In this document: positions 1 to 8,280 of the stretch, piece by piece | How positions within the stretch are numbered: position 1 is the first letter of the stretch | Layout of the letters: each line of letters begins with the position of its first letter | NCBI GenBank assembly: GCA_044238875.1 | Contig: JBIICM010000020.1 | Coordinates: 1-20,888, forward strand | Source: JAIBAI01 sp044238875 | GTDB lineage: Bacteria; Bacteroidota; Bacteroidia; M30B66 | Direction of reading: 5' to 3' | Length of the DNA: 20,888 nt | Notes under the pieces: model-generated | Database searches by the model: none | The model's input: only the letters and a program-made list of their open reading frames with translations | Told to the model about the DNA's origin: nothing | Program-made: the position numbers and the translations under genes

Positions 1-1
1 C

Positions 2-709
2 GGGAGTTTTGTGTCGGATGAGCCCTTCAAAAAAGCGGTTGAACTGATCATGCAGGAGCAGCCTGACCTGATTGTTTTTACGGGCGATCTGGTAAATGAC
101 CGCGCCTCTGAAGCCGAACCGTTCATTGAAGTCTGGAAACAGCTGTCGGCGCCGCTGGGCATATACTCCATCCTGGGCAATCATGATTACGGTGATTATG
201 TTATTTGGGACAGCCCTGAAGCCAAGGAGGCCAACCTTAACCGACTGAAAGCCATTCACCGTGAGATGAACTGGGATTTATTGCTCAATGAGCATCGGGT
301 TTTGGAAAGGAATGGAGATCAGATTGGATTGCTGGGGGTTGAAAACTGGGGTGGGGCGATGCGTTTTCCAAGGAAGGGAGACATCCGGAAGGCCAAAGAG
401 AATTTACCGGAATTGCCTGTTAACCTGTTGCTCACACATGACCCCTCTCACTGGGAGGCGCAGGTTGTTAAGAGTCATCCGGATATTGACCTGACCCTTT
501 CAGGGCACACCCATGGATTTCAGTTTGGCATTGAAATTCCCGGTTTCAAATGGAGTCCGTCACAATGGATTTACCGTCAATGGGCAGGCCTTTACGATGC
601 GGGCAAACAGCATATCTACGTAAACCGAGGCCTTGGTTTTATCGGTTACCTGGGCCGGGTGGGCATCAAACCTGAAATAACAGTGCTTGAACTTACCGCT
701 TCGGTTTGA
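2..709 (+). CDS. Metallophosphoesterase, 5'-truncated by window edge
   Basis: This is a calcineurin-like metallophosphoesterase that hydrolyses phosphoester bonds using two metal ions. Visible motifs, in order, are FTGDLVND, LGNHDY, LLTHDPSHW and SGHTHG. These are the Asp, Asn-His, His and His-x-His metal ligands of motifs II to V. Motif I (DxH) should lie just upstream, outside the window. The reading frame is open to the left edge, and the first codons read G-S-F-V-S-D-E-P-F, which is what normally follows motif I. The GTG at position 11 is therefore very unlikely to be the real start. The C-terminal G-F-I-G-Y-L-G-R-V-G-I-K-P-E stretch fits the YkuE-like membrane-associated subfamily, whose members usually carry N-terminal membrane helices; these cannot be checked here. 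The substrate is unknown. The family call is firm and the subfamily is an inference. Confidence 0.9.
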   Translation, partial: GSFVSDEPFKKAVELIMQEQPDLIVFTGDLVNDRASEAEPFIEVWKQLSAPLGIYSILGNHDYGDYVIWDSPEAKEANLNRLKAIHREMNWDLLLNEHRVLERNGDQIGLLGVENWGGAMRFPRKGDIRKAKENLPELPVNLLLTHDPSHWEAQVVKSHPDIDLTLSGHTHGFQFGIEIPGFKWSPSQWIYRQWAGLYDAGKQHIYVNRGLGFIGYLGRVGIKPEITVLELTASV

Positions 710-1036
710 TCTGAGTAGCAGCCCTCCTTTTGCTTGTTAACTTTGATGCAAAAAGGAAAGCTTGACCTTGTTACAAAAGAAACCCCTGCTTTTCGCGTTG
801 AAAATTTATTGCACTTTTTATCGGCCTTCCCGAACAAGCCTATAATGGAAATTATTTTCTATCTTGAAGAAATCTGTTTCAGTTACACGGTAAACGATAC
901 CCCGGCGCAATATTGAGGAAATGGGTTATGTAGCAGCATTACATGTTTGCATAAAATTCAAACAAACTGAACGTTTTCTTAAGCTTCTGTTTATACTGAG
1001 TTAAAACAGTGATGTTTACTTTGACCAAAACACTGC
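710..1036. other. Intergenic region, no convincing gene
   Basis: This 327-base stretch is AT-rich. A 60-codon open frame at 734-916 starts with TTG and matches no family I know, so I do not call it. Near the left end, tccttttgc (725-733) and gcaaaaagga (748-757) form an imperfect inverted repeat with a 14-base loop and no following T-run, so it is only a weak terminator candidate for the upstream phosphoesterase. The sequence around 720-785 resembles the repeat-like intergenic DNA seen in Bacteroidota genomes (recollection, not checked). The right end should hold the promoter of the next gene. The best match is ttactttg at 1016-1023, one mismatch from TAnnTTTG, with no good upstream element. 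Confidence 0.5.
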
Positions 1037-1885
1037 ATGGAAATTCCTGACCGGCGTTCGGTTGATGTTGTTGTGATTTCTGATGTTCACCTGGGCACTT
1101 TTGGGTGCCATGCCACAGAACTGGAACAATATCTTAAAAGTATCAAGCCCTCAATTCTTGTTTTGAATGGAGATATTATTGACGGTTGGCAATTCAGCAA
1201 ACGTTACTGGCCCAAATCACACCATGGTGTACTCACCCAAATTATGCGTCTTATCAGCACGGGCACCAGTGTGTACTATCTGACAGGCAACCATGATGAA
1301 GTACTGCGCAGATTCAGCGATTTCAGTATGGGCGATTTTACACTGGCCGATAAACTGGTGTTAAAAATTGATGGTAAGAAAGCCTGGATATTTCACGGCG
1401 ACATTTTTGATCTATCTGTTAGAAAAGGAAAATGGCTGGCAAGAATTGGCGGTATCTCCTATGATTACCTTATACTCCTTAACAGAGCGGTAAACTGGGC
1501 GCTTGAAAAATTTGGAAGAGAAAAAATCTCCTTGTCAAAAAACATAAAAGCAGGCGTTAAAAAGGCTGTAAAATACATCGGCGACTTTGAAGAAATTGCT
1601 GCTACCCACGCAATTGAGCAAGGGTACGATTTTGTAATATGTGGTCATATACACCAGCCGCAACAGCGCATAATTAATAAGGAAAAGGGCTCGGTGCTTT
1701 ATCTGAACTCAGGCGACTGGGTTGAGAACCTAACTGCGCTTGAATACAACAATCGCAACTGGAGCATTTACCAGCATTTGCCGGAAACAAAAGCCCGGGT
1801 AAAAAAACTTTCGAAAAAAGAAACTGAATCCGAAATCAGGCATCATGCTGAAATAATTTTAACGCTCAACACGGCCGCGCCTTGA
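1037..1885 (+). CDS. LpxH-like metallophosphoesterase (UDP-2,3-diacylglucosamine diphosphatase family)
   Basis: This 282-residue metallophosphoesterase has the full ligand set: ISDVHLG (DxH, near residues 15-21), NGDIIDGW (second Asp), TGNHDE, FHGDIFD and GHIHQP near the C-terminal third. The N-terminus lacks a signal peptide, so it should act at the cytoplasmic face. The motif pattern is that of the COG2908/LpxH group, which cleaves the pyrophosphate of UDP-2,3-diacylglucosamine in lipid A synthesis. It is longer than typical LpxH (about 240 residues), with an insert of basic residues around 130-180. It overlaps the following glycosyltransferase by four bases, and that pairing argues for a role in making a particular glycolipid rather than core lipid A. 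The ATG start puts motif I at the usual distance from the N-terminus. The family is secure; LpxH activity itself is not. Confidence 0.85.
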   Translation: MEIPDRRSVDVVVISDVHLGTFGCHATELEQYLKSIKPSILVLNGDIIDGWQFSKRYWPKSHHGVLTQIMRLISTGTSVYYLTGNHDEVLRRFSDFSMGDFTLADKLVLKIDGKKAWIFHGDIFDLSVRKGKWLARIGGISYDYLILLNRAVNWALEKFGREKISLSKNIKAGVKKAVKYIGDFEEIAATHAIEQGYDFVICGHIHQPQQRIINKEKGSVLYLNSGDWVENLTALEYNNRNWSIYQHLPETKARVKKLSKKETESEIRHHAEIILTLNTAAP

Positions 1886-2859
1886 GGATACTTTACGCCA
1901 TACAGGGAACCGGAAACGGGCATGTAAGCAGAGCGAGAGAAGTGGTTCCCATCCTCAAAAAGTATGCGGAAGTAGATGTTTTTTTGAGCGGAAATAACTC
2001 AAATGTTGAACTTCCATTTGAAGTTAAATACACCAGCCGGGGTTTGAGTATGGAATACGACCGCCACGGCGGAATTTCATACCTGAAAACATTGCTCACC
2101 ATTAATCCGTTTAGGTTATACAAAGAGATCAGACAATTCCCCGTTGGGCAATACGATCTTGTGTTGAATGATTTTGAATTCATCAGTGCAAGGGCTGCCC
2201 GCCTGCGGGGCGTTCCTCTGGTTGCATTTTCACATCAGGCAGCCGTTATCAATAAAAATGCGCCTAAACCTCCCGGTTTTTCAGGTATTGGAGGTCTTGT
2301 TCTAAAGCATTACGCCCCTACCGATCGTGCCATCGGATTTCATTTTAAACAGTACGATGAAAACATTTACACGCCTGTTATAAGATCGGAGGTAAGGCAA
2401 CTAAAACCCCGGCAGTTGGGCTACATCACCGTTTACCTGCCGGCTACCGGTGACAAGGAAATAGTAAATCTTTTGCACCAGATTCCGGATATACGCTGGG
2501 AGGTGTTTTCGAAAACTGCCCGGTTTGATGTAGCGAATGAAAATGTGAGCATCTTTCCGGTCCGAAACGACCGCTTTATGCAAAGTCTTGAAAGTTGCAG
2601 CGGGCTACTTTGCGGAGCTGGTTTTGAGGCACCGGCAGAAGCGCTTTTTTTGGGTAAAAAACTATTTGTTATACCCATACAGGGCCAATATGAGCAATAT
2701 TGCAATGCCGCTGCCCTAAAAGCAATGGGTGTGCCTGTTGGGTTCCACTTCAATAAACAATTACTTACGCAGCTGAAGCAATGGCTCATTGATGAATGGC
2801 AGATAAAGGTTGCCTTCCCTGATCAAACCGAAGAAATCATCAAACGCTTGCTGCTTTAG
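1882..2859 (+). CDS. GT-B glycosyltransferase, MJ1255-like (Glycos_transf_1_3 type)
   Basis: This predicted cytoplasmic glycosyltransferase has a GT-B fold. The N-terminus GTGNGHVSRAREVV is the glycine-rich loop with a following His/Arg that marks this group, in which members start with G-x-G-x-G-H. The C-terminal half carries GLLCGAGFEAPAEALFLGKK and an IPIQGQYEQ segment, the nucleotide-sugar binding region shared with MurG-like and UGT-like enzymes. The start is TTG at 1882, forming a TTGA overlap with the stop of the preceding phosphoesterase; no nearby ATG places the glycine loop correctly. The overlap implies translational coupling and joint function, possibly glycosylating the lipid the phosphoesterase releases (inference). 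Donor and acceptor are unknown. Only three bases separate its stop from that of the convergent membrane protein. Confidence 0.82.
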   Translation: MRILYAIQGTGNGHVSRAREVVPILKKYAEVDVFLSGNNSNVELPFEVKYTSRGLSMEYDRHGGISYLKTLLTINPFRLYKEIRQFPVGQYDLVLNDFEFISARAARLRGVPLVAFSHQAAVINKNAPKPPGFSGIGGLVLKHYAPTDRAIGFHFKQYDENIYTPVIRSEVRQLKPRQLGYITVYLPATGDKEIVNLLHQIPDIRWEVFSKTARFDVANENVSIFPVRNDRFMQSLESCSGLLCGAGFEAPAEALFLGKKLFVIPIQGQYEQYCNAAALKAMGVPVGFHFNKQLLTQLKQWLIDEWQIKVAFPDQTEEIIKRLLL

Positions 2860-2862
2860 ACC

Positions 2863-4005
2863 TTAACCCTGATGGCGCGCTTCCTCGTAGGGCTGATCCT
2901 GGCGCAGTTGCCTGAAATAAATGAACAGTGCTCTTATGCCAAGTGTGGAAAGGAGTACGACAAGAGCGGCTCCTCCGATAGCGACTACCAAGGCCAGGCC
3001 TTCGTTTCCTGAGCAGGAAAGATTGCATGAAATGGCGGCAACCAGGAAGAGTAAAAATAAAGCAGCCGCCAGAATAAGCAGGGTGAGAATAATCTGAAAA
3101 ACCACCAGCCAGAAACGACTGATCTGTGGTGAAATGTTGAAGAGCGCATTAAACTTTTCCAGCATCATCCGGCCCAACTCAAAAAAAAGTTGACCCACCA
3201 TGCCGGCTTCTGCCGGAGCTGCCGTATGAATAAGAAACTGACCCTGAAAGCAGATCATGGTGAGGCCGGAAAATAAAAGTAAGGTGTCGGCCAGTTTCCT
3301 GAGTGGGTAGTTTCTTGACCGTATCAGGCCATGCTTTGCAGGGTACAAAAAGAGGGTGGCCATAAAGGCTGCCATTGCGCTGTAGTAGGTAAACGCAGGA
3401 AGCTGAACATGCTTTTGGGCCATGAGGCCTCCTCCCAAATAAGCACCAAGGCCCAACAGAATGGAAGAAATGGTGATTAAAAACCGGGATGTCCAAATGT
3501 TCCTGGCCGCCCATTCAGATAATTTTCTAAATGGAAATTTAGTGATCAGCAGGGTAATCGGCAGCAAGCCTGCCAACAAACCAAATAACCGGTAAGCACC
3601 TTTTTCACCAGAAGATTGCTGGTCATCTTTTTTTACTGCAGGTGCATAGGTTAATACATTACCGACCGGTTGCTGGTGGCCGTTGAAATGATGTGTGTGT
3701 TTAATGATTCTTTTTTGGTTTTGCTCAATCGCCAGCGTTTTACCGGGCATTTTTGCGGTGTCAGTAATTGAAACATCCTGCCGGCTATTTTCAGAATTTC
3801 CGGCAGCAGCGGCGCCTGAATTTTGCGTTTGCCCGGATGTTTTTTTAACAAGATTACTTGGTGGGTAGCCTGTTCCGCTGAAATAATAGCCATCTCGGTA
3901 GCGGCGCTTAACCAAAATGCCCGTACATGATTGCCAGAAGAGCAGGGCCGAAAGCATAAGCAGAAACAGTATAGCCGGTTTCGTTATGTTATTTCTTAAC
4001 TGCAT
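2863..4005 (-). CDS. Polytopic membrane protein with N-terminal lipobox; function unknown
   Basis: I do not recognise a named family. The 380-residue protein begins with a signal sequence ending in a lipobox-like L-F-W-Q-S-C (Cys about residue 27). This is followed at once by K-R-R-Y-R-D-G-Y-Y, a phrase I associate with small Bacteroidota lipoproteins. A polar, Gln/Ser/Ala-rich linker of about 100 residues follows. About six hydrophobic helices then span roughly residues 138-365: two in the LLAGLLPITLL and FLITISSILLGLGAYLG stretches, two in the middle, and two long C-terminal ones. The tail is short and charged. A lipidated N-terminus on a multi-pass inner-membrane protein is unusual. It lies 52 bases downstream of the Wzc gene on the same strand, so it may be the last gene of the exopolysaccharide operon. 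A role in export is only a guess. Confidence 0.75.
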   Translation of the reverse strand: MQLRNNITKPAILFLLMLSALLFWQSCTGILVKRRYRDGYYFSGTGYPPSNLVKKTSGQTQNSGAAAAGNSENSRQDVSITDTAKMPGKTLAIEQNQKRIIKHTHHFNGHQQPVGNVLTYAPAVKKDDQQSSGEKGAYRLFGLLAGLLPITLLITKFPFRKLSEWAARNIWTSRFLITISSILLGLGAYLGGGLMAQKHVQLPAFTYYSAMAAFMATLFLYPAKHGLIRSRNYPLRKLADTLLLFSGLTMICFQGQFLIHTAAPAEAGMVGQLFFELGRMMLEKFNALFNISPQISRFWLVVFQIILTLLILAAALFLLFLVAAISCNLSCSGNEGLALVVAIGGAALVVLLSTLGIRALFIYFRQLRQDQPYEEARHQG

Positions 4006-4057
4006 TGGTATTGTGCATTGTTGAGCCAGTTAAAGATAATCATTTACAACTGACTGA

Positions 4058-6421
4058 TCATTTCATTTTTTTCAAGCTGCGCCTCCACCAAACTTTTTTC
4101 TCTTCTAATCCATAGCCGTAGCCATAAGCATAGCCGTATGTTCCCGAATGCCTGGCATCATTGATCAGGTAGGCCATATTGGGTAGTTTCTTTTCCCTGA
4201 AAAGGGTTTCCGGTATGCTTAATGTGTTTTTGTCTGTTAGGCCTGCCCTAAGTACGTAAATGATTACATCAGCCTGTCCGGAGGCCAGGATGGTATCGGT
4301 TACCAAACCTGCCGGCGCAGTATCCACCACAATGTAGTCAAAATGATTGCGCAACACCCCGAAAATTTCTCCCAGTCTCTCGCTGAGCAGCAGTTCAGCA
4401 GGGTTGGGAGGAATGTCACCGGAAGGCAGCACATAAAGGTTGTTTGTTTCGGAAACCGGCAAAATGAAGTCTTCTATTTTGGAGGAGGCATCAATCAGAT
4501 GATTGGTGATGCCTTTACTTGCTGGCATATTAAGGTACTCGAGAATCCGCGGGGTACGCAGGTCGAGCCCGGCCAGTAATACCCTTTTCCCTGTGGCAGC
4601 GGTTATTGCCGCCAGGTTGATGGCCAGAAACGTTTTTCCTTCTTTGGCCAGGGTTGAGGTAATGAAGACCACAGGAGCCTTGCCCAGGTTGCGATTGAGC
4701 ATAAAGGATATGTTTGTCCTCAATGAGCGGAATGCCTCAGAAATACCGGAACGATCTTCCGGTTTCACAACGAGCTTTTCATTATCTCCCGAATTCGGAA
4801 TTTCTCCCAGAATAGGGATATCAGAGCGTGCAAGATCCTTCCGGCCATGCACTTTGGTGTCTAAAAGGTTGCGCATGTAAATAAGGCCGGCCGGCAGCAG
4901 CAAGCCTAATAAAATCGAAATGGAGAACACCACCTTCCGGTCGGGACTTACAATTTCTCCTGAGCCTTTGGCGGGATCTATCACTTTTGCATTTGATATG
5001 GTAACAGCCAGTGCAATGGCGGTTTCCTCTCGCTTCTGCAGCAAATACAGGTATAAAGATTCTTTGATCTGCTGCTGGCGTTGAATTTCCCTGAACTCTC
5101 TTTCAAATCGCGGCACGGATGTAATTTTTTTTCCGATCACAGCAGCCTGATCACGCAGATTTTTTTCTTTCAATGCCTGCGTTTGTACTAGATTTTTTAG
5201 TGCTGCGCCGATTCCGGTTTTAAGGTTTATGATTTGTTCCTGGATCTGCGCTGCAATCGGATTGTTTTCACTCGAGTTTTTCAAAACACGGCTTCTTTCC
5301 AGCACAAGCTTGTTGTATTCAGCAATCATAACAGCAACAGGGGCATCACTCAGGCCGAGGTTAGCCGGCAGCAGCCCGCCCGAAGTATTGGCGCTGCTGA
5401 GATAGTCGAGCACATACCCTGCAAGTTGTTTCTGAATGCCGGCCTGAATAATGTCTCTTTCCACGGCAGCTTCTGATTCAAGTATGATACCCGATGCTGA
5501 GGTTAAATCAACAAGTTTATTCCCTGTTTTATAATTTTGAACATTGCTTTCAACCTCGGCCAGTTCACCTGTGATAAACTGAATGCGTTCGTTAATAAAT
5601 GCGGAAGTATTCATCGAAACCTGATTTTTATCCTCTATAGCATCAATGCGGTATTGTCGGATCAAAGATTGCAGGATATCAACCGCTTTTGCCTGAACAG
5701 GATCTTTTAGTTTAATGCGGATGACGTTTGATTTGGCATCCGCCGGCTCAATCTTCAGCCGGGCAGCATAGGCAGTTGCCGTTTTTTCAGCCGATTCGGT
5801 TTGCACCAGTACACGACCAGAAGGGGCATTTCGCCCGCCGATATTATTCCTGATGATCATCAGTCCGGCCTCTGATTTAAACGGCACGCCAGCTTTTATT
5901 TTTATGGGATTCCTTCCCTTTAGGTCGGTGATAAGGAATTGATCCGCCGAAAGTTGCTCAAGGTAAAAAAGGGAGGAAATTGTTTCCTGAGCGGAATCGG
6001 CCATTGCAATTGTAAACGGCAGCGAATTAAACAGCTCCTTGTTGCGCGGTTGTTTTTCAGTGTAATACCTGAAGTTCAGTCCGAGTTCATGCACAACCCG
6101 CAACATGATGGTGCGGGATTTCAGGATTTCGATCTCATTTTCCAGGTTGCTTTTTCGGGTAAGGATACCAAGGTCTTCAAAGGCTACCAGTTCATTCAGG
6201 CCTCCACCGCCCTTTGAATCATCACGGATGAGTATGGTGGCTTGTGCTTCATACTTTGGAATTGCGAGATACAGGTAGCTGAAACCTCCACCAAGAGCCA
6301 GTATCATTCCGGCCAGAAACCAGGGCCATCGGGTAAGGTACTTGAGGAGCACCTCCTTTATGGGAGCCTCGGATTTAGCCGGATCCCATTGTTGGTCCTG
6401 CAGATAGTCAGAATGAACCAT
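4058..6421 (-). CDS. wzc: Wzc-type polysaccharide co-polymerase / BY-type tyrosine autokinase
   Basis: This 787-residue inner-membrane protein controls chain length and export of a Wzy-dependent polysaccharide by cycles of tyrosine autophosphorylation. In order it has a Wzz-type N-terminus with a transmembrane helix (about residues 34-54), a long periplasmic coiled-coil region, a GNVR-like segment ending in F-E-R-E-F-R-E-I-Q-R (about 440), and a second helix (about 500-520). A cytoplasmic kinase domain follows with Walker A S-T-L-A-K-E-G-K-T (about 588-597), Walker A' A-G-L-D-L-R-T-P (about 619) and Walker B V-V-D-T-A-P (about 699). The C-terminus carries a five-tyrosine cluster, YGYAYGYGYG, the expected autophosphorylation tail. 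The first Asp usual in Walker A' is replaced by Gly. The ATG directly follows the wza stop (TAAATG), so the two are translated together. Confidence 0.95.
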   Translation of the reverse strand: MVHSDYLQDQQWDPAKSEAPIKEVLLKYLTRWPWFLAGMILALGGGFSYLYLAIPKYEAQATILIRDDSKGGGGLNELVAFEDLGILTRKSNLENEIEILKSRTIMLRVVHELGLNFRYYTEKQPRNKELFNSLPFTIAMADSAQETISSLFYLEQLSADQFLITDLKGRNPIKIKAGVPFKSEAGLMIIRNNIGGRNAPSGRVLVQTESAEKTATAYAARLKIEPADAKSNVIRIKLKDPVQAKAVDILQSLIRQYRIDAIEDKNQVSMNTSAFINERIQFITGELAEVESNVQNYKTGNKLVDLTSASGIILESEAAVERDIIQAGIQKQLAGYVLDYLSSANTSGGLLPANLGLSDAPVAVMIAEYNKLVLERSRVLKNSSENNPIAAQIQEQIINLKTGIGAALKNLVQTQALKEKNLRDQAAVIGKKITSVPRFEREFREIQRQQQIKESLYLYLLQKREETAIALAVTISNAKVIDPAKGSGEIVSPDRKVVFSISILLGLLLPAGLIYMRNLLDTKVHGRKDLARSDIPILGEIPNSGDNEKLVVKPEDRSGISEAFRSLRTNISFMLNRNLGKAPVVFITSTLAKEGKTFLAINLAAITAATGKRVLLAGLDLRTPRILEYLNMPASKGITNHLIDASSKIEDFILPVSETNNLYVLPSGDIPPNPAELLLSERLGEIFGVLRNHFDYIVVDTAPAGLVTDTILASGQADVIIYVLRAGLTDKNTLSIPETLFREKKLPNMAYLINDARHSGTYGYAYGYGYGLEEKKVWWRRSLKKMK

Positions 6422-7207
6422 TTATTTTACAATGAGTATTACAGTGGTGATAATCAGGGATGCAAGAGAAATCAGAATACCTGCGCGGTTGTTGATAGCA
6501 GAAGCATTGCGCTGGGCCTGGTTGGGTTCGACATAAATAACATCATTCTGCTGCAGGTAATAAACTGGAGAACTGAACAACTCATCGGAAGTGAGATTCA
6601 CCCGGTAAGTGCTTTTTTCTCCATTTTCTTCGCGGATCACAAGTACATTGGTACGAATGCCGGTCATATTCAGGTCGCCGGCAAGTCCAAGCGCTTCTGG
6701 CAGGGAGAGGCGTTCATTGGGTACCGTAAATGTCCCGGGATTGCGCACGTCGCCCAGTACCGTTACCTTGAAATTTAATATCCGGAGTGTTACGATCGGA
6801 TCCTGCAGATAGGGAGCCAGTTGTTGTCGGATGAGGGAAGCCGCTTCTGAACGGGTTAGTCCGGCCAGTTTTAAACGCCCCAAAACAGGAAAATCAATAC
6901 CGCCATCTGTATCAATCAGATAGCCATAGCGTGAAGCCACGCCGTTGGTATAATTCGGTGGCTGGGTATTGGTGCCCTCCGGAAATGGATTAAACGGTGC
7001 AGCAGTTGCCGGGTCTTTGGCGGTAACAAAAATTGTCAGCAGATCATCGGCTTTCAGCCTTGGACTGTAGTTAAGATTTGAATCAGGAACCTTTATTTTT
7101 CCATCCTGCTGAAAATATACCATGTTGCGACGAGGCACACAGGCCTGAAAAAAATGAACAAGCACAATCAGGATCAATACAAAGGGAATCGTAAAAGGCT
7201 TTTTCAT
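6422..7207 (-). CDS. wza: Wza-type polysaccharide export lipoprotein
   Basis: This is the outer-membrane polysaccharide export protein, partner of the Wzc kinase. From the ATG at 7207 it is 261 residues: a signal peptide with lipobox F-F-Q-A-C (Cys23), a poly-export domain beginning around LKADDLLTIFV, and an SLBB domain with the typical VTVLGDVRNPGTFTVP. It ends in a hydrophobic C-terminal helix (about 235-260) that matches the pore-forming helix of Wza. The same frame is open further upstream to 7372, but that extension is the antisense-frame shadow of the preceding sugar-transferase gene and would bury the signal peptide. The 7207 start forms an ATGA overlap with the sugar-transferase stop. 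It is shorter than E. coli Wza (about 380), with a single SLBB domain, which is common in Bacteroidota. Confidence 0.93.
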   Translation of the reverse strand: MKKPFTIPFVLILIVLVHFFQACVPRRNMVYFQQDGKIKVPDSNLNYSPRLKADDLLTIFVTAKDPATAAPFNPFPEGTNTQPPNYTNGVASRYGYLIDTDGGIDFPVLGRLKLAGLTRSEAASLIRQQLAPYLQDPIVTLRILNFKVTVLGDVRNPGTFTVPNERLSLPEALGLAGDLNMTGIRTNVLVIREENGEKSTYRVNLTSDELFSSPVYYLQQNDVIYVEPNQAQRNASAINNRAGILISLASLIITTVILIVK

Positions 7208-8271
7208 GCACTCCGTTTTTTTCTCATGATGATATTGGACAACGCCATTAAAAAATAGCGCAGATCGGTGCTCCATGGCCGGAGCTCCCTGTCTTTCAGG
7301 TAAATGCGCTCGGCTTCCTGCACACTTTGAACATCCGATTTCATGTTTAAAGCCACATAAGGCGGAATACAACCGGGTTTCTGTTTCAGCCGGAGAGCGC
7401 GTAAATCAGCCGGAATATCTTCAAAGTATCTTTTTCCAACCGGCCTTACACCCACAAGCTTTAAATCACCTTTCAAAAGATTTAGCAATTGCGGAATTTC
7501 GTCAAGCCAGTATTTTCTGAATACTTTACCCCAGGGAGTCAGCCTGAAATCTTCTGCCGGTTTTCCGGTTTGTGCATAGCCATGTCGCCTCACCACGTAG
7601 TCGTGCAGGTATTCAGAATAAGGGTGCATCGTCCGCAGTTTATATACGTGGATGATTTTCCCGTTTTTTCCGATTCTGGGCATGGCAAATACAGGCCCGT
7701 AACTGGCATTGTGGTCATAGGCCGGCGAGCCTGATTTGCGCACAAGAAACCAGATCAATCCGCCATGCGGGCGGTAATCCACAATTTCGAAGCCGCAGCA
7801 AACCAGCCGCCCCAGCATTTCAGCTTTTGAAAGCAGACGGTCTTTTCCTTTACTGAAAAAGAAATAGACTCTGTTGATTCCACCGATTCTCGGAAGTGCG
7901 CGAAGAAAAACGAACTCCCAGACCAAAACCAGGTGACGAAGGAGCGGCAGGCTGTAAATTTTCTTCCTGACCCTTCTGGCCCTGAAAGATTCAAAACAGC
8001 CCAGCAGGTAAGATCCATCCGGGAGGTTCTCGTTGATTGCTTCCAGGTTTTTATTGATATACCCGGCATCATTCATCCGGTAAACAGCAGCTACCAGACA
8101 AGCATCCCGGCCAGAATCAGGCTTTTGCATTGGCCTGCTGAGGATAAACCGCTGACGAGGCAGATCCGGATGCCCGAACTTCTCCAGGACTTCATCCCAT
8201 GAAAAATCCTGAATGCCGTTTTGCGAAGGGGACAAGTGTTGCACCAGTGGCGCGGGACTGATCAGATCCAT
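7204..8271 (-). CDS. Initiating sugar-1-phosphate transferase (bacterial sugar transferase domain) with atypical N-terminal domain
   Basis: This enzyme is expected to start the repeat unit by moving a sugar-1-phosphate onto undecaprenyl phosphate. The C-terminal half (from about residue 205) has the catalytic signature: RIGKNGK, VYKLRTMHPYSEYL, and WLDEIPQLLNLLKGDLKLVGVRP, which includes the Asp-Glu catalytic dyad known from PglC. The N-terminal ~200 residues are not the four-helix module of WbaP/WcaJ. They contain 'NLEAINENLPDGSYLLGCFESF' spaced features and AEMLGRLVCCGFEIVDY, resembling a decayed methyltransferase fold. No membrane hairpin precedes RIGKNGK. I recall similar proteins in Bacteroides, so the arrangement is probably a phylum-level variant. 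ATG at 8271 is preferred. TTG at 8283 adds four residues but lies inside a TAnnTTTG promoter match. The stop overlaps the wza ATG. Confidence 0.88.
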   Translation of the reverse strand: MDLISPAPLVQHLSPSQNGIQDFSWDEVLEKFGHPDLPRQRFILSRPMQKPDSGRDACLVAAVYRMNDAGYINKNLEAINENLPDGSYLLGCFESFRARRVRKKIYSLPLLRHLVLVWEFVFLRALPRIGGINRVYFFFSKGKDRLLSKAEMLGRLVCCGFEIVDYRPHGGLIWFLVRKSGSPAYDHNASYGPVFAMPRIGKNGKIIHVYKLRTMHPYSEYLHDYVVRRHGYAQTGKPAEDFRLTPWGKVFRKYWLDEIPQLLNLLKGDLKLVGVRPVGKRYFEDIPADLRALRLKQKPGCIPPYVALNMKSDVQSVQEAERIYLKDRELRPWSTDLRYFLMALSNIIMRKKRSA

Positions 8272-8280
8272 TTTCTTCCA

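Noticed and set aside
734..916. 60-codon open frame in the 710-1036 gap
   Set aside because: It starts with TTG in AT-rich intergenic sequence, has no recognisable domain, signal or membrane segment, and no promoter at a fitting distance.
7208..7372. 55-codon N-terminal extension of the Wza reading frame
   Set aside because: It lies inside the sugar-transferase gene in another frame, has no membrane or family features, and would bury the lipoprotein signal peptide that begins at the ATG at 7207.
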